A DNA stretch of 64,000 bases from Xanthomonas bonasiae (GCF_017163705.1 NZ_JAFIWB010000029.1:1-64000), one strand, 5' to 3'; positions 45,896 to 55,277 are shown, counted from the stretch's first letter. Numbers and translations: made by a program. Notes: generated by a model from the letters alone, not told the origin.

Positions 45896-46715
45896 CGGCC
45901 ACCTCCTTCGCCAGCTTCAGCGCGGTCAGCTGGGACTGGTCGACGTAGCGCCAGGTCAGCGGGCGCGGCGCGCCGCCGCTGTGCACGTCCTGGATCGCGG
46001 CGACGATCTTCGGATAGGCGCCGCAGCGGCAGATGTTGCCGCTCATGCGTTCGCGCACCTCGGCGTCGCTGAGTTCGGTGACCGGCTGGCTGACGTCGGC
46101 GCTGACATGGCTGGCGTCGCCGCGCGTGATCTCATTGAGCAGCGCCACCGCCGAGCAGATCTGCCCGGGCGTGCAGTAGCCGCACTGGAAACCGTCGTGC
46201 TGCACGAACGCGGCCTGCATCGGATGCAGCCGTTCGCCGTCGGCCAGGCCTTCGATGGTGGTGATCTGCGCGTCCTCGGCCTGCGCGGCCAGGGTCAGGC
46301 AGGACAGGCGCCGCTCGCCGTCGACGATCACCGTGCAGGCGCCGCACTGGCCGTGGTCGCAGCCTTTCTTGGTGCCGGTCAGCGCCAGGTGTTCGCGCAG
46401 CGCGTCCAGCAGCGTGGTGCGCGGGTCCAGCTGCAGGGCGTGGCGCTGGCCGTTGACCTGCAGCACCACCGGCATCGCGTTCTGCGGCGTGGCCGCACTG
46501 GGGGCCGGCGCGGCGAAGGCGGCGTCGCTGAAGACGATCTGCCCGCCCGCGCTGCTGAGGCCGGCGGCCGACAGCAGGGCGAGGAATTCGCGCCGCGACA
46601 GGCCGCTGATCCCGAGCCGGCGCGCGAGCGCGGCCTCGTCGTCGCTCAGCCCGGCATCGTGCGTGGGGTCGGCGGCGCCGGGCGCGGCCTGGGAAGGGTG
46701 GGGATCGTGCTGCAT
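45882..46715 (-). CDS. paoA: 2Fe-2S subunit of aldehyde oxidoreductase with Tat signal (PaoA/YagT-like)
   Basis: 277 residues. Tat motif SRREFLA (40-46) followed by a hydrophobic stretch and AFAAP cleavage region, then two [2Fe-2S] clusters: GCDHGQCGACTVIVDG and CGYCTPGQI/CRCG. The N-terminal extension before the Tat motif (39 residues) is unusually long; the start at 46715 has AGGAGAG nearby. First gene of the operon, supplying the export signal for the complex. Confidence 0.93.
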   Translation of the reverse strand: MQHDPHPSQAAPGAADPTHDAGLSDDEAALARRLGISGLSRREFLALLSAAGLSSAGGQIVFSDAAFAAPAPSAATPQNAMPVVLQVNGQRHALQLDPRTTLLDALREHLALTGTKKGCDHGQCGACTVIVDGERRLSCLTLAAQAEDAQITTIEGLADGERLHPMQAAFVQHDGFQCGYCTPGQICSAVALLNEITRGDASHVSADVSQPVTELSDAEVRERMSGNICRCGAYPKIVAAIQDVHSGGAPRPLTWRYVDQSQLTALKLAKEVADDAV

Positions 46716-46943
46716 CGGTCTCTCCTGCCTGGGGGACCGCCGCATCGCTGCGTTGGCGCAGCAACGGATCGGCGGTTCGACCTGGGTAGCGGTGCCGCCA
46801 TCGCGGCACCGGCGCACGGGCGCGCTGAGACGCCCATGCCCGAGCATTGCAGCGGCGTCGCGAAGAGATTGCGAAGGGAGGGTGGTGGGGTGGTGATGTC
46901 GCCGGGATTCGGGGCTTCGCAAGGGTGCAGCGTTTTGCGTTCC

Positions 46944-47010
46944 TGTAGGAGCGGCTTCAGTCGCGACAGGCGCTACGGATAGCGCCTGTCGCGGCTGAAG
47001 CCGCTCCTAC
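46944..47010. repeat. REP inverted pair with a G-T wobble variant
   Basis: The left half reads GCGGC-TTCA-GTCGC, replacing one C-G pair with a G-U wobble; the right half is the standard form. It lies in the 340 bp interval between the PaoA-like gene and the convergent-downstream end of the TonB receptor gene. Confidence 0.9.
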
Positions 47011-47055
47011 GACAGCGTGCCGATCGTAAATTTCGGCGGTGGCAATGCGCAAGCG

Positions 47056-49446
47056 CTACCAGCGATACGCCACCGACACCTGGTACTGGCGGCCGGCGAT
47101 CGGGCGGCCCATGAACACGCCGCCGGTGGCCGCGCCGGGCACGCGCACGTTGCCTTCGGTCAGGCCCAGCTCGTCGGTCACGTTGCTGCCGCTGGCGGTG
47201 ACTTCCCAGTGCTCGCCGGCATGCAGGCTGGCGCCGACGTCGAGCATGTCGTAGGACGGCAGGCGCTGGCTGTTGGCCAGGTCGGCGTAGCGCTCGCCGA
47301 TGTAGGAGTAGGTGGCGAACACGCGCAGGTCGCCGAACGGCAGCATCCAGTAGTAGCTCGGGGTCAGCCTAAACTGGCGCTTGGGCTGGCGCATCACCTG
47401 GTTGCCGGTGTACTCGCGGTAGTTGCGGTACTTGGCGTCCAGCCATACCCCGGTGCCGGCCAGTTCGAAGCCGCCGAACGGACGGATCGCGCCTTCCACC
47501 TCCAGGCCGTAGGCGCGCGAATCGCCGACCGTGGTGAAGTTGCTGCCATTGGCCAGGAAGGCCTGGAACGGCGAGTTCTTGAAGGTGTTGTAGAACGCGG
47601 TCAGGTACAGGTCGTAGGCGGCCGCACCGGACTTCAATCCCAGTTCGTACTGGTCGATGTCCTGCACCTTGGTCTGTCCGTCGCGCAGGTTGTCGAAGCC
47701 GGGGAACTTGACCCCGGAATTGACCCGCGCGAACAGGCTGTTGTGGTCGTCGAGCTTGAAGTTCAGGCCGGCGGTCCACGACAGCGCATTGTCGTCCTGG
47801 TCGATGCGGCGCGCGCTCGGCAGCGAGACCGAGGTGGCGTTGTCGTACAGCGTGGCCGGGTTGCCGTCCAGGTCCACCGTGGCGGTGTCGTGCACGGTAC
47901 CGGTGACGCGCTGGCGCTCGTAGCGCACGCCCAGGTCCAGGCGCAGGCGTTCGTCCAGTTCCCATTCGTCGGCGACGAACACCGCGGTGTTCTCGCCGTC
48001 GTAGTGCGCGCGCAGGGCGAAGAAGGCGGTGCTGGTGAAGCCGTCGCGGGTCAGCTGGCGGCCGTCGTCCAGGCTGACGTCGATGCGCCGCGCGTGGTTC
48101 TGCGCGGTCAGCAGCATGGTGTTGCCCAGGTACCAGGTGTCGTTGGATGAGTATTTGGCGTAGTAGCTGCCGATGGTGAGCGTGTTGCCGGCGAACAGCT
48201 CGCGGCTCAGGCGCAGGTCGTTGGTGAAGGAGTTCAGGCGCTTGTCCACCGACCACCAGCCGGCTTCCAGCACCTGCTGGTCGGGATCGACCGCGCCGCC
48301 GCCGTTGGTATAGCTGGCGCTGCCGGTGCTGCCGTAGCCGGCGATGACGTCGCCCAGGCGCTGTGGCGCATCGCCGGTGAACAACGCATAGGTCGGCGCG
48401 GTGCCGCCCATGACGCTGAAACGGTCGGCGAGGGTCCAATCGCCGAGTTGCCAGTTCAGTTCGCCGCCGAACACGTCGATGTTGACCCCGCGGCCATCGG
48501 CCAGGTCGCGCTGCACGGTCTCGCCATTCGGGCCGACCGGCAGGCTGACATTGCGGAAGTCGTTACTGAGCAGGGTGCCGGTCTGCGCGTTGAGCCCGGG
48601 GAAGCTGGACAGGTCGCTGCCGTTGTTGCGCGACAGCAGCGGGATCGCGGTGTAGAAGGCGTTGTTGTCGTCGGTGTGGCGCGCGTAGAAGGTCAGGTCG
48701 CCGCTGTCCCAGCGCTTGCTCAGGGTGGCGCTGAACTGGCCGCCCTTGTCGGCGGAGAACTGCGGGTCGCGCACGCCGTCGGTCTCGCGGAAGAAACCGC
48801 CGATGCTGTAGTACCAGCCGTTGCCCATCGGCCCGCTGTTGAACAGGTCGATGCGGCGCAGATTGTCGCTGCCGCCGGTGAGGCGCACGCTGCCCGCCGG
48901 CTCGTCCTGGCCCTGCTTCTGGATGAAGTTGGCGGTGATGCCGGCCTGGCCGTTGGAGAAGATCGGGCTGGAGCCGCCGCGCAGCACTTCCAGGCGCTCG
49001 ACGGTGTCGTCGGTGCGGAACAGGGTGGAATTTTCCAGGAACGACAGCGTCGGCGGCGGGAACAGCGGCGAGCCGTCGAGCTGGAAGGTGACGAACGGCG
49101 CATCGCCTTCTGACGGCATGCCGCGCACGAAGATGTTGGCGCCGGTGCCGCCACCGCTGGGCTCGGCCCACACGCCGGGCACGATCTTCAGCAGGTCGGC
49201 GCTGCTCTGCGGCACCGCCTGCTGGATTTGTTCGGGCGTGGCGGTGGTGATCGAGAAGCTGGCGTCGCGCTTGCGTAGGCCCTTGAAGCGCGCGGTGCCG
49301 CTGACCACCACGGTATCCAGGGTGGTGGCGTCGGACTGCGTTGTGGGCGCGGCGGGCGCAGTGGCGGTCTGCGCCAACGCCGTTGGTGCAAGCAGGGTGA
49401 CGGCGATGGACAGCGGCAGCAGGCGCAGGGGCATGGCAGGTTTCAT
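47056..49446 (-). CDS. TonB-dependent outer-membrane receptor
   Basis: 796-residue receptor: signal peptide of about 25 residues ending ALAQT, a plug domain starting LDTVVVSGTARFKGLRKRDASFSI with the PGVWAEPSGGGTGANIFVRGMP and VERLEVLRGGSSPIFSNG motifs, and a 22-strand barrel ending in the aromatic VSVAYRW. The substrate (siderophore or other) is not recognised; the plug motif FVRGMPSEGDAPFVTFQLDG is typical of a group with unknown ligands. AAGGAGAG precedes the start. Confidence 0.92.
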   Translation of the reverse strand: MKPAMPLRLLPLSIAVTLLAPTALAQTATAPAAPTTQSDATTLDTVVVSGTARFKGLRKRDASFSITTATPEQIQQAVPQSSADLLKIVPGVWAEPSGGGTGANIFVRGMPSEGDAPFVTFQLDGSPLFPPPTLSFLENSTLFRTDDTVERLEVLRGGSSPIFSNGQAGITANFIQKQGQDEPAGSVRLTGGSDNLRRIDLFNSGPMGNGWYYSIGGFFRETDGVRDPQFSADKGGQFSATLSKRWDSGDLTFYARHTDDNNAFYTAIPLLSRNNGSDLSSFPGLNAQTGTLLSNDFRNVSLPVGPNGETVQRDLADGRGVNIDVFGGELNWQLGDWTLADRFSVMGGTAPTYALFTGDAPQRLGDVIAGYGSTGSASYTNGGGAVDPDQQVLEAGWWSVDKRLNSFTNDLRLSRELFAGNTLTIGSYYAKYSSNDTWYLGNTMLLTAQNHARRIDVSLDDGRQLTRDGFTSTAFFALRAHYDGENTAVFVADEWELDERLRLDLGVRYERQRVTGTVHDTATVDLDGNPATLYDNATSVSLPSARRIDQDDNALSWTAGLNFKLDDHNSLFARVNSGVKFPGFDNLRDGQTKVQDIDQYELGLKSGAAAYDLYLTAFYNTFKNSPFQAFLANGSNFTTVGDSRAYGLEVEGAIRPFGGFELAGTGVWLDAKYRNYREYTGNQVMRQPKRQFRLTPSYYWMLPFGDLRVFATYSYIGERYADLANSQRLPSYDMLDVGASLHAGEHWEVTASGSNVTDELGLTEGNVRVPGAATGGVFMGRPIAGRQYQVSVAYRW

Positions 49447-49904
49447 GAAGAATCTCTCCTTTCTTCATTCGCAACGGTGCGCCGGTGCGCATGGCGGCCC
49501 GCGCGCGCAGCGCAGGTCAACGCGGGATCGGCCGGCACAGCGCGACGCAGGGGGCATCGCGCGGGACTCTTTGTAACGCCGTTGCGCGGCCAGGCCATTG
49601 TGCAGCGCGGTAGAGGCAGCGTTTGCGTGACAGGCTGCGCAGGCCGATCGCCGCCGCCGGGCGTCGCGTGCGAGGCGCTGCGCAGGCGCTGCCGCGCCGA
49701 TCGCTTCGTCGCAGCGCTGCAGCGTCTCCTGCTGCGAATGGCCGGTGGACCGGCGCGCGCCTTGTCGCCAATACCTGGCACCATCGATACGCAGAGCGGA
49801 CACGACAGCGGGCCGTTCGTTTTCGGCAGTGCCACAGCGGCGATGCGACGCTTTGCCCCTGTGCCGGTCGCATCCTCCTGGTTGGAGAGGATCGCTGCGC
49901 CCGA
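49447..49904. other. Gene-free stretch upstream of the TonB receptor
   Basis: 458 bp between the TonB receptor start and the end of the VOC-domain gene. I see no credible gene, repeat or terminator. The receptor promoter must lie here. Confidence 0.5.
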
Positions 49905-50243
49905 TCACTCCTGGATGAGATCGAACGTGTTGCCTTCCGGGTCGGCCAGAGTCGTGAAGCGGATCTGCGGCAGTTCGTATTTCTGTACTACGCTCGCACC
50001 GAGCGCGGACAGGCGCTCGGTCTCCTTGTCCAGGTCCGGCGTCCTGAAATCCGGATGCACCCTGTTGCGCCCCGTTGTCGCCCGTTCGGTTTTGAAGAAC
50101 TGCAAAGGGAGGAGGTGCGGTGGCGTGTCCAGGGTGACGAGCACGCCGTGATCGGTGCCGATCGCGACGCCCAGGGCTTGCGACCACCACGCTGCCAGTG
50201 CCTGCGGGTCGATCGTGTCGATGGTGAGTGCATGCGTTTTCAT
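49905..50243 (-). CDS. VOC (glyoxalase/bleomycin-resistance) family protein
   Basis: 112-residue single-domain protein: TIDTIDPQALAAWWSQALGV, then FRTPDLDKETERLSALGA and the C-terminal TTLADPEGNTFDLIQE, all typical VOC signatures. May bind a metal and a small molecule. 54 bp after the SDR gene in the same direction. Confidence 0.85.
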   Translation of the reverse strand: MKTHALTIDTIDPQALAAWWSQALGVAIGTDHGVLVTLDTPPHLLPLQFFKTERATTGRNRVHPDFRTPDLDKETERLSALGASVVQKYELPQIRFTTLADPEGNTFDLIQE

Positions 50244-50297
50244 GGGCGTTTTCCTTGTTGAAGGGCACGCGGCGCAGCGGTGCGGCGCCGCAGCGTC

Positions 50298-51041
50298 TCA
50301 GCGGGCGCTGTCGATGATGAGTCCGCCGTCGGGGGTCAGGCTGGATCCCGTGATGAACTGTGAATCCGCTGTCGCGAGGAACAGCACGACAGGGGCGATA
50401 TCCGGCTCCGGTTGCCCGAAGCGGCCCAACGCATTGGTCGGCGGCGGCACGTCGTGTTCCGGACCCCAGGTCTCGGCCACGGGCAGGACGTTGTTCACGG
50501 TGATCCGGTCGGCGCCCCATTCGCGCGCAGCGGTGCGGGTCAGGGCGCGGACCGCCTCCTTCGCCATGTTATAGGGCGTATAGCCAGCCAAGCCGACCAC
50601 GCCGGCCGATGAGCCGAAATTGATGACGCGGCCTTCGCCGCTGGCCTTCAGATACGGATAGGCGGCCTGCATGGTGCGCAGATAGGCGATCGGCCCCGTG
50701 TCGAAATTGCGCTGCAACTGCTCCGCCGACAGTTCGATGACGGAAGAGAACGGCGCCGACGGATCGAAGGCGTTGTTGACGAGGATGTCGAGCCCGCCGA
50801 ACGCTTCCACGGCCCTGTTCACCGCCGCCTTGATCTGTTGCGCGTCGCTGATGTCGGCGGCGATACCGATCGCGGTGCCGCCGGCGGCCTCGATCTCGGC
50901 CACGACGGCGTCGACAGTGGCCGCGGTGCGCGACAGCACGGCCACCTTGGCGCCTTCGGCCGCCAACAGCCTGGCGGTGGCGCGGCCGATCCCGCGCGTG
51001 GCGCCGGTGACGAGCGCGATCTTTCCATTCAGTCGTGCCAT
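50298..51041 (-). CDS. SDR family oxidoreductase
   Basis: 247-residue classical short-chain dehydrogenase with NAD(P) motif TGATRGIG (12-19), NNA motif at 89-91, catalytic Ser144-145, Tyr157 and Lys161 (YNMAK). It overlaps the DoxX-like gene by 13 bp, so the two are translationally linked. A divergent HxlR regulator upstream suggests stress or aldehyde/quinone induction. Confidence 0.92.
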   Translation of the reverse strand: MARLNGKIALVTGATRGIGRATARLLAAEGAKVAVLSRTAATVDAVVAEIEAAGGTAIGIAADISDAQQIKAAVNRAVEAFGGLDILVNNAFDPSAPFSSVIELSAEQLQRNFDTGPIAYLRTMQAAYPYLKASGEGRVINFGSSAGVVGLAGYTPYNMAKEAVRALTRTAAREWGADRITVNNVLPVAETWGPEHDVPPPTNALGRFGQPEPDIAPVVLFLATADSQFITGSSLTPDGGLIIDSAR

Positions 51042-51466
51042 TTCGTTGCTCCGTTCAGTGGGGGTGTTGTGTGGTGGATCGCAGCGGTCGCGGCATAGGG
51101 CGAGGGCACCTCGCGCGCGGCGTTCTGCGTGGTGAAGGACGCGGCCAGCAGGGCCAGGCCGACGACGGCCGGCAGCGCGCCTTTCGGCTTGCGCACGCCA
51201 AGGTGCGCAGACCCGGACAGCAGCAGGTGGAAGAAGATGCCGGCATAGGCCAGGTCGCTCAGCGGCACGCTGAAACGCGACAGGATCGCGAGCGGCGCGA
51301 GCAGCTTCACCACGATCATGAGCGGCACGAGGTAGGCGGCAGGATAATGCAGCTCGGCAAGGATCCGCCGGACCCACGCTGCTTTGCTCGCGTATACAAA
51401 TGCGGAGCTCAGATAGAGCAGCGACAATAGCGCCGTGCTGATCCAATAGATAATGATCGGGGTCAT
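51029..51466 (-). CDS. DoxX-like membrane protein
   Basis: 145 residues with four hydrophobic segments (IIIYWISTALLSLLYLSSAF; LVPLMIVVKLLAPLAIL; LAYAGIFFHLLLSG; ALPAVVGLALLAASF), typical DoxX/DoxX-like topology. Start at 51466 (MTPIIIYW). Frequently linked to HxlR and redox genes. Its 3' end overlaps the SDR start. Confidence 0.85.
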   Translation of the reverse strand: MTPIIIYWISTALLSLLYLSSAFVYASKAAWVRRILAELHYPAAYLVPLMIVVKLLAPLAILSRFSVPLSDLAYAGIFFHLLLSGSAHLGVRKPKGALPAVVGLALLAASFTTQNAAREVPSPYAATAAIHHTTPPLNGATKWHD

Positions 51467-51519
51467 GGTTGTTTCCGGTCGCCTCGCGCCTGGGCAAGGC
51501 CTTTTGTCGATTTTCGTTT

Positions 51520-51543
51520 CGCTCGTTCGCTCGTTCGCTCGTT
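51520..51543. repeat. 8-bp tandem repeat (CGCTCGTT) x3
   Basis: Three perfect copies in the HxlR-DoxX divergent region, about 55 bp upstream of the DoxX start. May be an operator array or a slippage-prone spacer. Confidence 0.9.
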
Positions 51544-51603
51544 TGCGCTGCGGCAAAGAGCATGTATAAGAATTTACGCGCTTGATGAATCCGCACAAGT
51601 AGG

Positions 51604-52002
51604 ATGAATTATCGACACCAAGTATGGAAAAGCAGACCAATGAAATCGAAAGGTGATTTCACCATGCAGGATGAGATGCGCCGTGCGTTCTCCATGCTCT
51701 CGGGCAAATGGAAGCTCGAGATCATGTGGCTGCTCAATCAGCGGGTGTATCGCTTCGGCGAATTGCGCAAGTCGATCCCGGGCATCACCCAGCACATGCT
51801 GACGTCGCAGTTGCGCGAGCTGGAACTGGACGGCCTGATCTCACGCACCGTCTATGCGGAGGTTCCGCCGCGCGTGGAGTACGCGATGACCGACAAGGCG
51901 CGAGGCCTTGGTCCCACGATGCAGGCGCTCACCGCCTGGTGGAATGAGCATGGAAAGACGGTGCCGACCAAGGCGAACGCGCGGGGCCGAAAACCGAAAT
52001 GA
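51604..52002 (+). CDS. HxlR family transcriptional regulator
   Basis: Up to 132 residues; winged helix AFSMLSGKWKLEIMWLLNQRVYRFGELRKSIPGITQHMLTSQLRELELDGLISRTVYAEVPPRVEY matches HxlR across the family. Divergent from the DoxX-SDR-VOC operon, which it probably controls. ATGs at 51604, 51640 and 51664 are in frame; the last is 112 residues and has AAAGGTG about 10 bases upstream. The usual N-terminal Cys redox site of some HxlR members is missing. Confidence 0.88.
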   Translation: MNYRHQVWKSRPMKSKGDFTMQDEMRRAFSMLSGKWKLEIMWLLNQRVYRFGELRKSIPGITQHMLTSQLRELELDGLISRTVYAEVPPRVEYAMTDKARGLGPTMQALTAWWNEHGKTVPTKANARGRKPK

Positions 52003-52251
52003 CCGAGGCCGCTTCCTTGGCCCGCATCGCATCTGGCACGGGAGCCCGCGCACCCCGGCTTTGGCGGCCGGAATGGTTCCGGTGCGGCCTGTGCATATGC
52101 GCGACGACAGCGGATCCGGGCGTCGGATAATCAATCCGGGAGCGCGCGCGATCGCGCGCCGAAGCGCTGGCTGTGCGCCGCTTTCGTTTTCCGAACGGAC
52201 CTGCTGCGCGCGGCGCCTTTTGGGAGCGCTGCCCCATCATGGCGGGGACAC

Positions 52252-52280
52252 AAAAAAAGAGGCCGCCCTGAGGCGGCCTC
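52252..52280 (-). terminator. Intrinsic terminator of the zinc TonB receptor gene
   Basis: On the minus strand GAGGCCGCC-TCAG-GGCGGCCTC followed by seven T: a 9-bp stem, textbook terminator, 31 bp after the receptor stop. The remaining sequence of the 308 bp gap (52003-52310) shows no gene. Confidence 0.92.
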
Positions 52281-52310
52281 GCTTCCGGCGCGGGCGGGAG
52301 GGGAGCCGCG

Positions 52311-54380
52311 TCAGAAGAACAGGCGCACGCCGAACGAGGCATTGCGGCCCGGCAGCATCACGTCGTCCTTCAGGAACGAGGTGTGCACGCGCGCGTCCTG
52401 GTCGGTCAGGTTGTTGCCGTCCAGGAACACTTCCCACGCGGTGGCGCCGGCATCGACGTGGTAGGCCAGGTGCGCATCGACCAGCGTGTAGCCGTCGGTC
52501 GGGGTCTCGTTGACCGCCACCTTGTCCTGCTTCTGGTAGCGTGTCGCACCGAGCGACGCGCGCCAGTTGCTCGCGTCCCAGCGCAGCTGCGCGCCGTAGC
52601 GTGCCGGGGCGATGCGCGGCAGGTTGCCGCCGTCCTTCAGCCGCGCGCGCACGGTGTCGCCGAACACGCGCAGGTCCCAGGCGCCGCTGTCGTTGTCGGC
52701 CAGGTGGAAGGTGGCCTCGCCCTCGAAGCCATGGAAGATCGCGTCGGCCTGGGTCCACTGGCGGATCGGCAGGAAGTCGTTGTCTTCCTCATGGAACCAT
52801 TGCGCGCCGGTATCGACGATGTAGATGAAATCGTCGTAGCGGTTGTAGTACGCCGCCACCTTGGCATCCACCCAGGTGTTCTTGAAGTTCAGTCCCAGCT
52901 CGGCCTGGTTGGCCTTCTCCGGCTTGAGGTCGGCGTCGCCGATCTCGTAGGCGAGGGTGGCGATGTGCGGGCCGTCGGCGAACAGTTCCTCCTCGGCCGG
53001 CGCGCGCTCGGCGTGATCCAGGTTGGCGGTCAGGCGCCATTGCTCGTTGAAGCGGAAGCCGCCGCTGAGCGAGAAGCTCTTCGGGGTGAAGTCGCGGTCC
53101 ACGCCGGTGTCGGTCTCGTACTTGACCTTGTCCACGCGCGCGCCGACTTCGGCGGTGACGCGGTCCCAGTTGTTGCGGGCCACGGCGAACACGCCGATGG
53201 CGCGGGTGTCGGTCTTCGGCACGAACGCCTCTTCGCCGATCGCCTGGAAGGTGGAATCGCTGCCCTGCACGCCGAACGCGGTCTGCCAGCCGCCGCCGAC
53301 GGTGAAGGAGGCTTCGACGCGGCCTTCGTTGGCGCGCTTGTCGAACACCGTGCCCACTTCCTCGCCTTCGAACTCGGTGTGGGTGTAGGCGGTGTGGCCG
53401 AAGCTGTAGCGCAGCGCGCTGCCGTCGCCCCACGGATCGGTCAGCCCGCCCTTGAGCTCGTAGCGGTCCTGGTGCATGCGCAGCGACACGCCGCGCTCGC
53501 CGGCGGCCAGGTCGCCGGGTTCGCCCGGGTTGCCGTAGTTGTCGCGGAAGCGCGAGGCCGACACGCCGACGAAGCCCCAGTCGCCGGCCAGCGAGGCGCC
53601 GATCGAGCCGGTCTTGGTGTCCAGGAAGGAATTGGCCTGGCGGCCCTGCGGGGTGTCGTAGTCCTTCTGGTTGCGGTACACGCCGTCGGCATGGATCGAC
53701 AGGCCGCTGCCGTTGCCGGCATCGACCCGGAACATGTCGGTGTTGCCGTCCTTGTCGCCGCCGTCGAAGCGCACTTCGGCGCGGCCGTGCACGCCGTCCA
53801 CCGGGGTCTCGGCGATGCGCCCGTCGACCACGTTGACCACGCCGCCGATCGCGCCGGAGCCGTACAGCAGCGTGGACGGTCCCTTCAGCACTTCGATCTG
53901 GTCGGCCAGGAACGATTCCACGGCCGGCGAGTGGTCCTGGCTGACGGTGGACACGTCCTGGGTGGACAGGCCGTCGCTGAGCACCGCCACGCGCGGGCCG
54001 TCCAGGCCGCGGATGATCGGCCGGCCCACGCCGGGGCCGAAGTTGGAACTCTGCACGCCGGGCAGGCTGGCCACGGTCTCGCCGACGCTGGCGCCGCGGT
54101 TCTCGTCCAGGCGCTCGCCGGCCAGCACCTCCACCGGCTGGCTCAGGTCGCCGGCGGCGTCGCGCAGCGGGCTGGCGGTGACCACCACCGCGTCCATGTC
54201 CTTCACGTGGCGGTCCTGCTTGCGGCCCTCGGCATGGCGGCTGTCGCTGGCCGGCGGCGTGGCGGCGTCCGCGGCGGACGCATCGGCGGCCAGGGCCAGG
54301 GCGGGACTGAGCAGGCCGCCCAGCGCCAGGAACAGGGCGGTGCGACGGAGCGAGCGGGAGCGGGAGGAGGACATAGGCAT
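52311..54380 (-). CDS. znuD: TonB-dependent zinc receptor, ZnuD-like
   Basis: 689-residue outer-membrane receptor: signal peptide, plug with VVVTASPLRDAAGDLSQPVEVLAGERL and SSNFGPGVGRPIIRGLDGPRV, and a barrel ending GRNASFGVRLFF. The plug and barrel pattern fits ZnuD, a zinc and haem receptor. A His-containing region near residue 75 (SRHAEGRKQDRHVKD) could bind metal. Start at 54380 (MPMSSS) is used; ATG 54374 is also possible and neither has a clear ribosome site. A Zur-box-like dyad lies 122 bp upstream. Confidence 0.9.
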   Translation of the reverse strand: MPMSSSRSRSLRRTALFLALGGLLSPALALAADASAADAATPPASDSRHAEGRKQDRHVKDMDAVVVTASPLRDAAGDLSQPVEVLAGERLDENRGASVGETVASLPGVQSSNFGPGVGRPIIRGLDGPRVAVLSDGLSTQDVSTVSQDHSPAVESFLADQIEVLKGPSTLLYGSGAIGGVVNVVDGRIAETPVDGVHGRAEVRFDGGDKDGNTDMFRVDAGNGSGLSIHADGVYRNQKDYDTPQGRQANSFLDTKTGSIGASLAGDWGFVGVSASRFRDNYGNPGEPGDLAAGERGVSLRMHQDRYELKGGLTDPWGDGSALRYSFGHTAYTHTEFEGEEVGTVFDKRANEGRVEASFTVGGGWQTAFGVQGSDSTFQAIGEEAFVPKTDTRAIGVFAVARNNWDRVTAEVGARVDKVKYETDTGVDRDFTPKSFSLSGGFRFNEQWRLTANLDHAERAPAEEELFADGPHIATLAYEIGDADLKPEKANQAELGLNFKNTWVDAKVAAYYNRYDDFIYIVDTGAQWFHEEDNDFLPIRQWTQADAIFHGFEGEATFHLADNDSGAWDLRVFGDTVRARLKDGGNLPRIAPARYGAQLRWDASNWRASLGATRYQKQDKVAVNETPTDGYTLVDAHLAYHVDAGATAWEVFLDGNNLTDQDARVHTSFLKDDVMLPGRNASFGVRLFF

Positions 54381-54501
54381 ACCGAATGGGAGGGAAAAAA
54401 GGCGCCGCCAGGCGAGCGCGGGCGCTCGCGTGCGCCGCGCGGAGGCGACGGCAGGCATGGCATGGGGGGCGTGGCGACCCCCTGGTCGCCGGCCGGGTAA
54501 T

Positions 54502-54519
54502 GTTATATTATTCTATAAC
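54502..54519. promoter_or_regulatory. Zur-box-like dyad between zinc receptor and MerC-like genes
   Basis: GTTATATTATTCTATAAC: GTTATA and TATAAC half-sites with a 6-bp centre. The classical gammaproteobacterial Zur box is GTTATA-N-TATAAC, so the spacing here is longer by five bases, but the first 10 bases also read as GTTATATTAT of the standard box. AT-rich in a GC-rich region and set between two zinc-linked divergent genes. Confidence 0.7.
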
Positions 54520-54543
54520 GCAATCACCACTGTGCTGGAAGTC

Positions 54544-54957
54544 ATGTCGCCCACCTCCGATCTGCGCGCACTGCTCGACCGCCTCGGCGCCACCGGTTCG
54601 CTGCTGTGCGCGGTGCATTGCGCGCTGCTGCCGCTGGCATTGGCCGTATTGCCCTCGCTGGGCCTGTCGGTGTGGCTGGGCGATGGCGTGGAACGCACGC
54701 TGGTGCTGTTCGTGACCTGCCTGGGCCTGTTCAGCCTGGTGCTCGGCTACCGCCGGCATCGCGCCTGGCAGGCGCTGGGCCTGCTGCTGCTGGGTCTGCT
54801 GTCGTTGTGGGCGGGCATGCTGGTGCCGGCGCTGCACCATGCGGTGGCGCCGCACGCGGCGATCATGACCTTCGGCGGCACCCTGGTCGGGCTCGCGCAC
54901 CTGCTCAACCTGCGCCTGAACCACGGCCACGTGCACGACGCCAGCTGCGCCCACTGA
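54544..54957 (+). CDS. MerC-domain membrane protein, zinc-linked
   Basis: 137-residue four-TM protein with SLLCAVHCALLPLALAVLP at TM1 (CxxxC Cys pair that may carry metal) and a His-rich tail LNHGHVHDASCAH. MerC-like proteins here are often beside ZnuD receptors and under Zur. Divergent from the receptor with the Zur-like dyad 25 bp upstream of the ATG. Metal transport or chaperoning is inferred. Confidence 0.8.
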   Translation: MSPTSDLRALLDRLGATGSLLCAVHCALLPLALAVLPSLGLSVWLGDGVERTLVLFVTCLGLFSLVLGYRRHRAWQALGLLLLGLLSLWAGMLVPALHHAVAPHAAIMTFGGTLVGLAHLLNLRLNHGHVHDASCAH

Positions 54958-55061
54958 GCGCACGTGATAGGCTTGCCGCCCTTGCGCGAGGGCGCTGACC
55001 GCGTTGGCCTCGCCAAACCCGTGCACCGCGCGGGGATTTTCGCACACACATTCAGGAGTCG

Positions 55062-55253
55062 ATGAGCATGGGTAAGGGTGACCGCAAGACCGCCAAGGGC
55101 AAGCGCTACAACGCCAGCTATGGCAATTCGCGCTCGCACAGCGTGAGCAAGGTGGCCGTGGGCGCCGCGTCGCCGGTCGCCAAGAAGTCGGTGGTCAAGG
55201 CCCCGGCGGCGAAGAAGGCCGTGGCCAAGAAGACGGTCGCCAAGGCCGGCTGA
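55062..55253 (+). CDS. 30S ribosomal protein THX family
   Basis: 63 residues. MGKGDRKTAKGKRYNASYGNSR is the THX signature, followed by a Lys/Ala-rich tail (VAKKSVVKAPAAKKAVAKK). AGGAG lies seven bases before ATG 55062; ATG 55068 is also in frame. THX is a small basic protein that sits in the 30S head. The gene is followed by its own terminator. Confidence 0.9.
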   Translation: MSMGKGDRKTAKGKRYNASYGNSRSHSVSKVAVGAASPVAKKSVVKAPAAKKAVAKKTVAKAG

Positions 55254-55277
55254 GCCTCGGCTCCAGCAGTACGGAAG

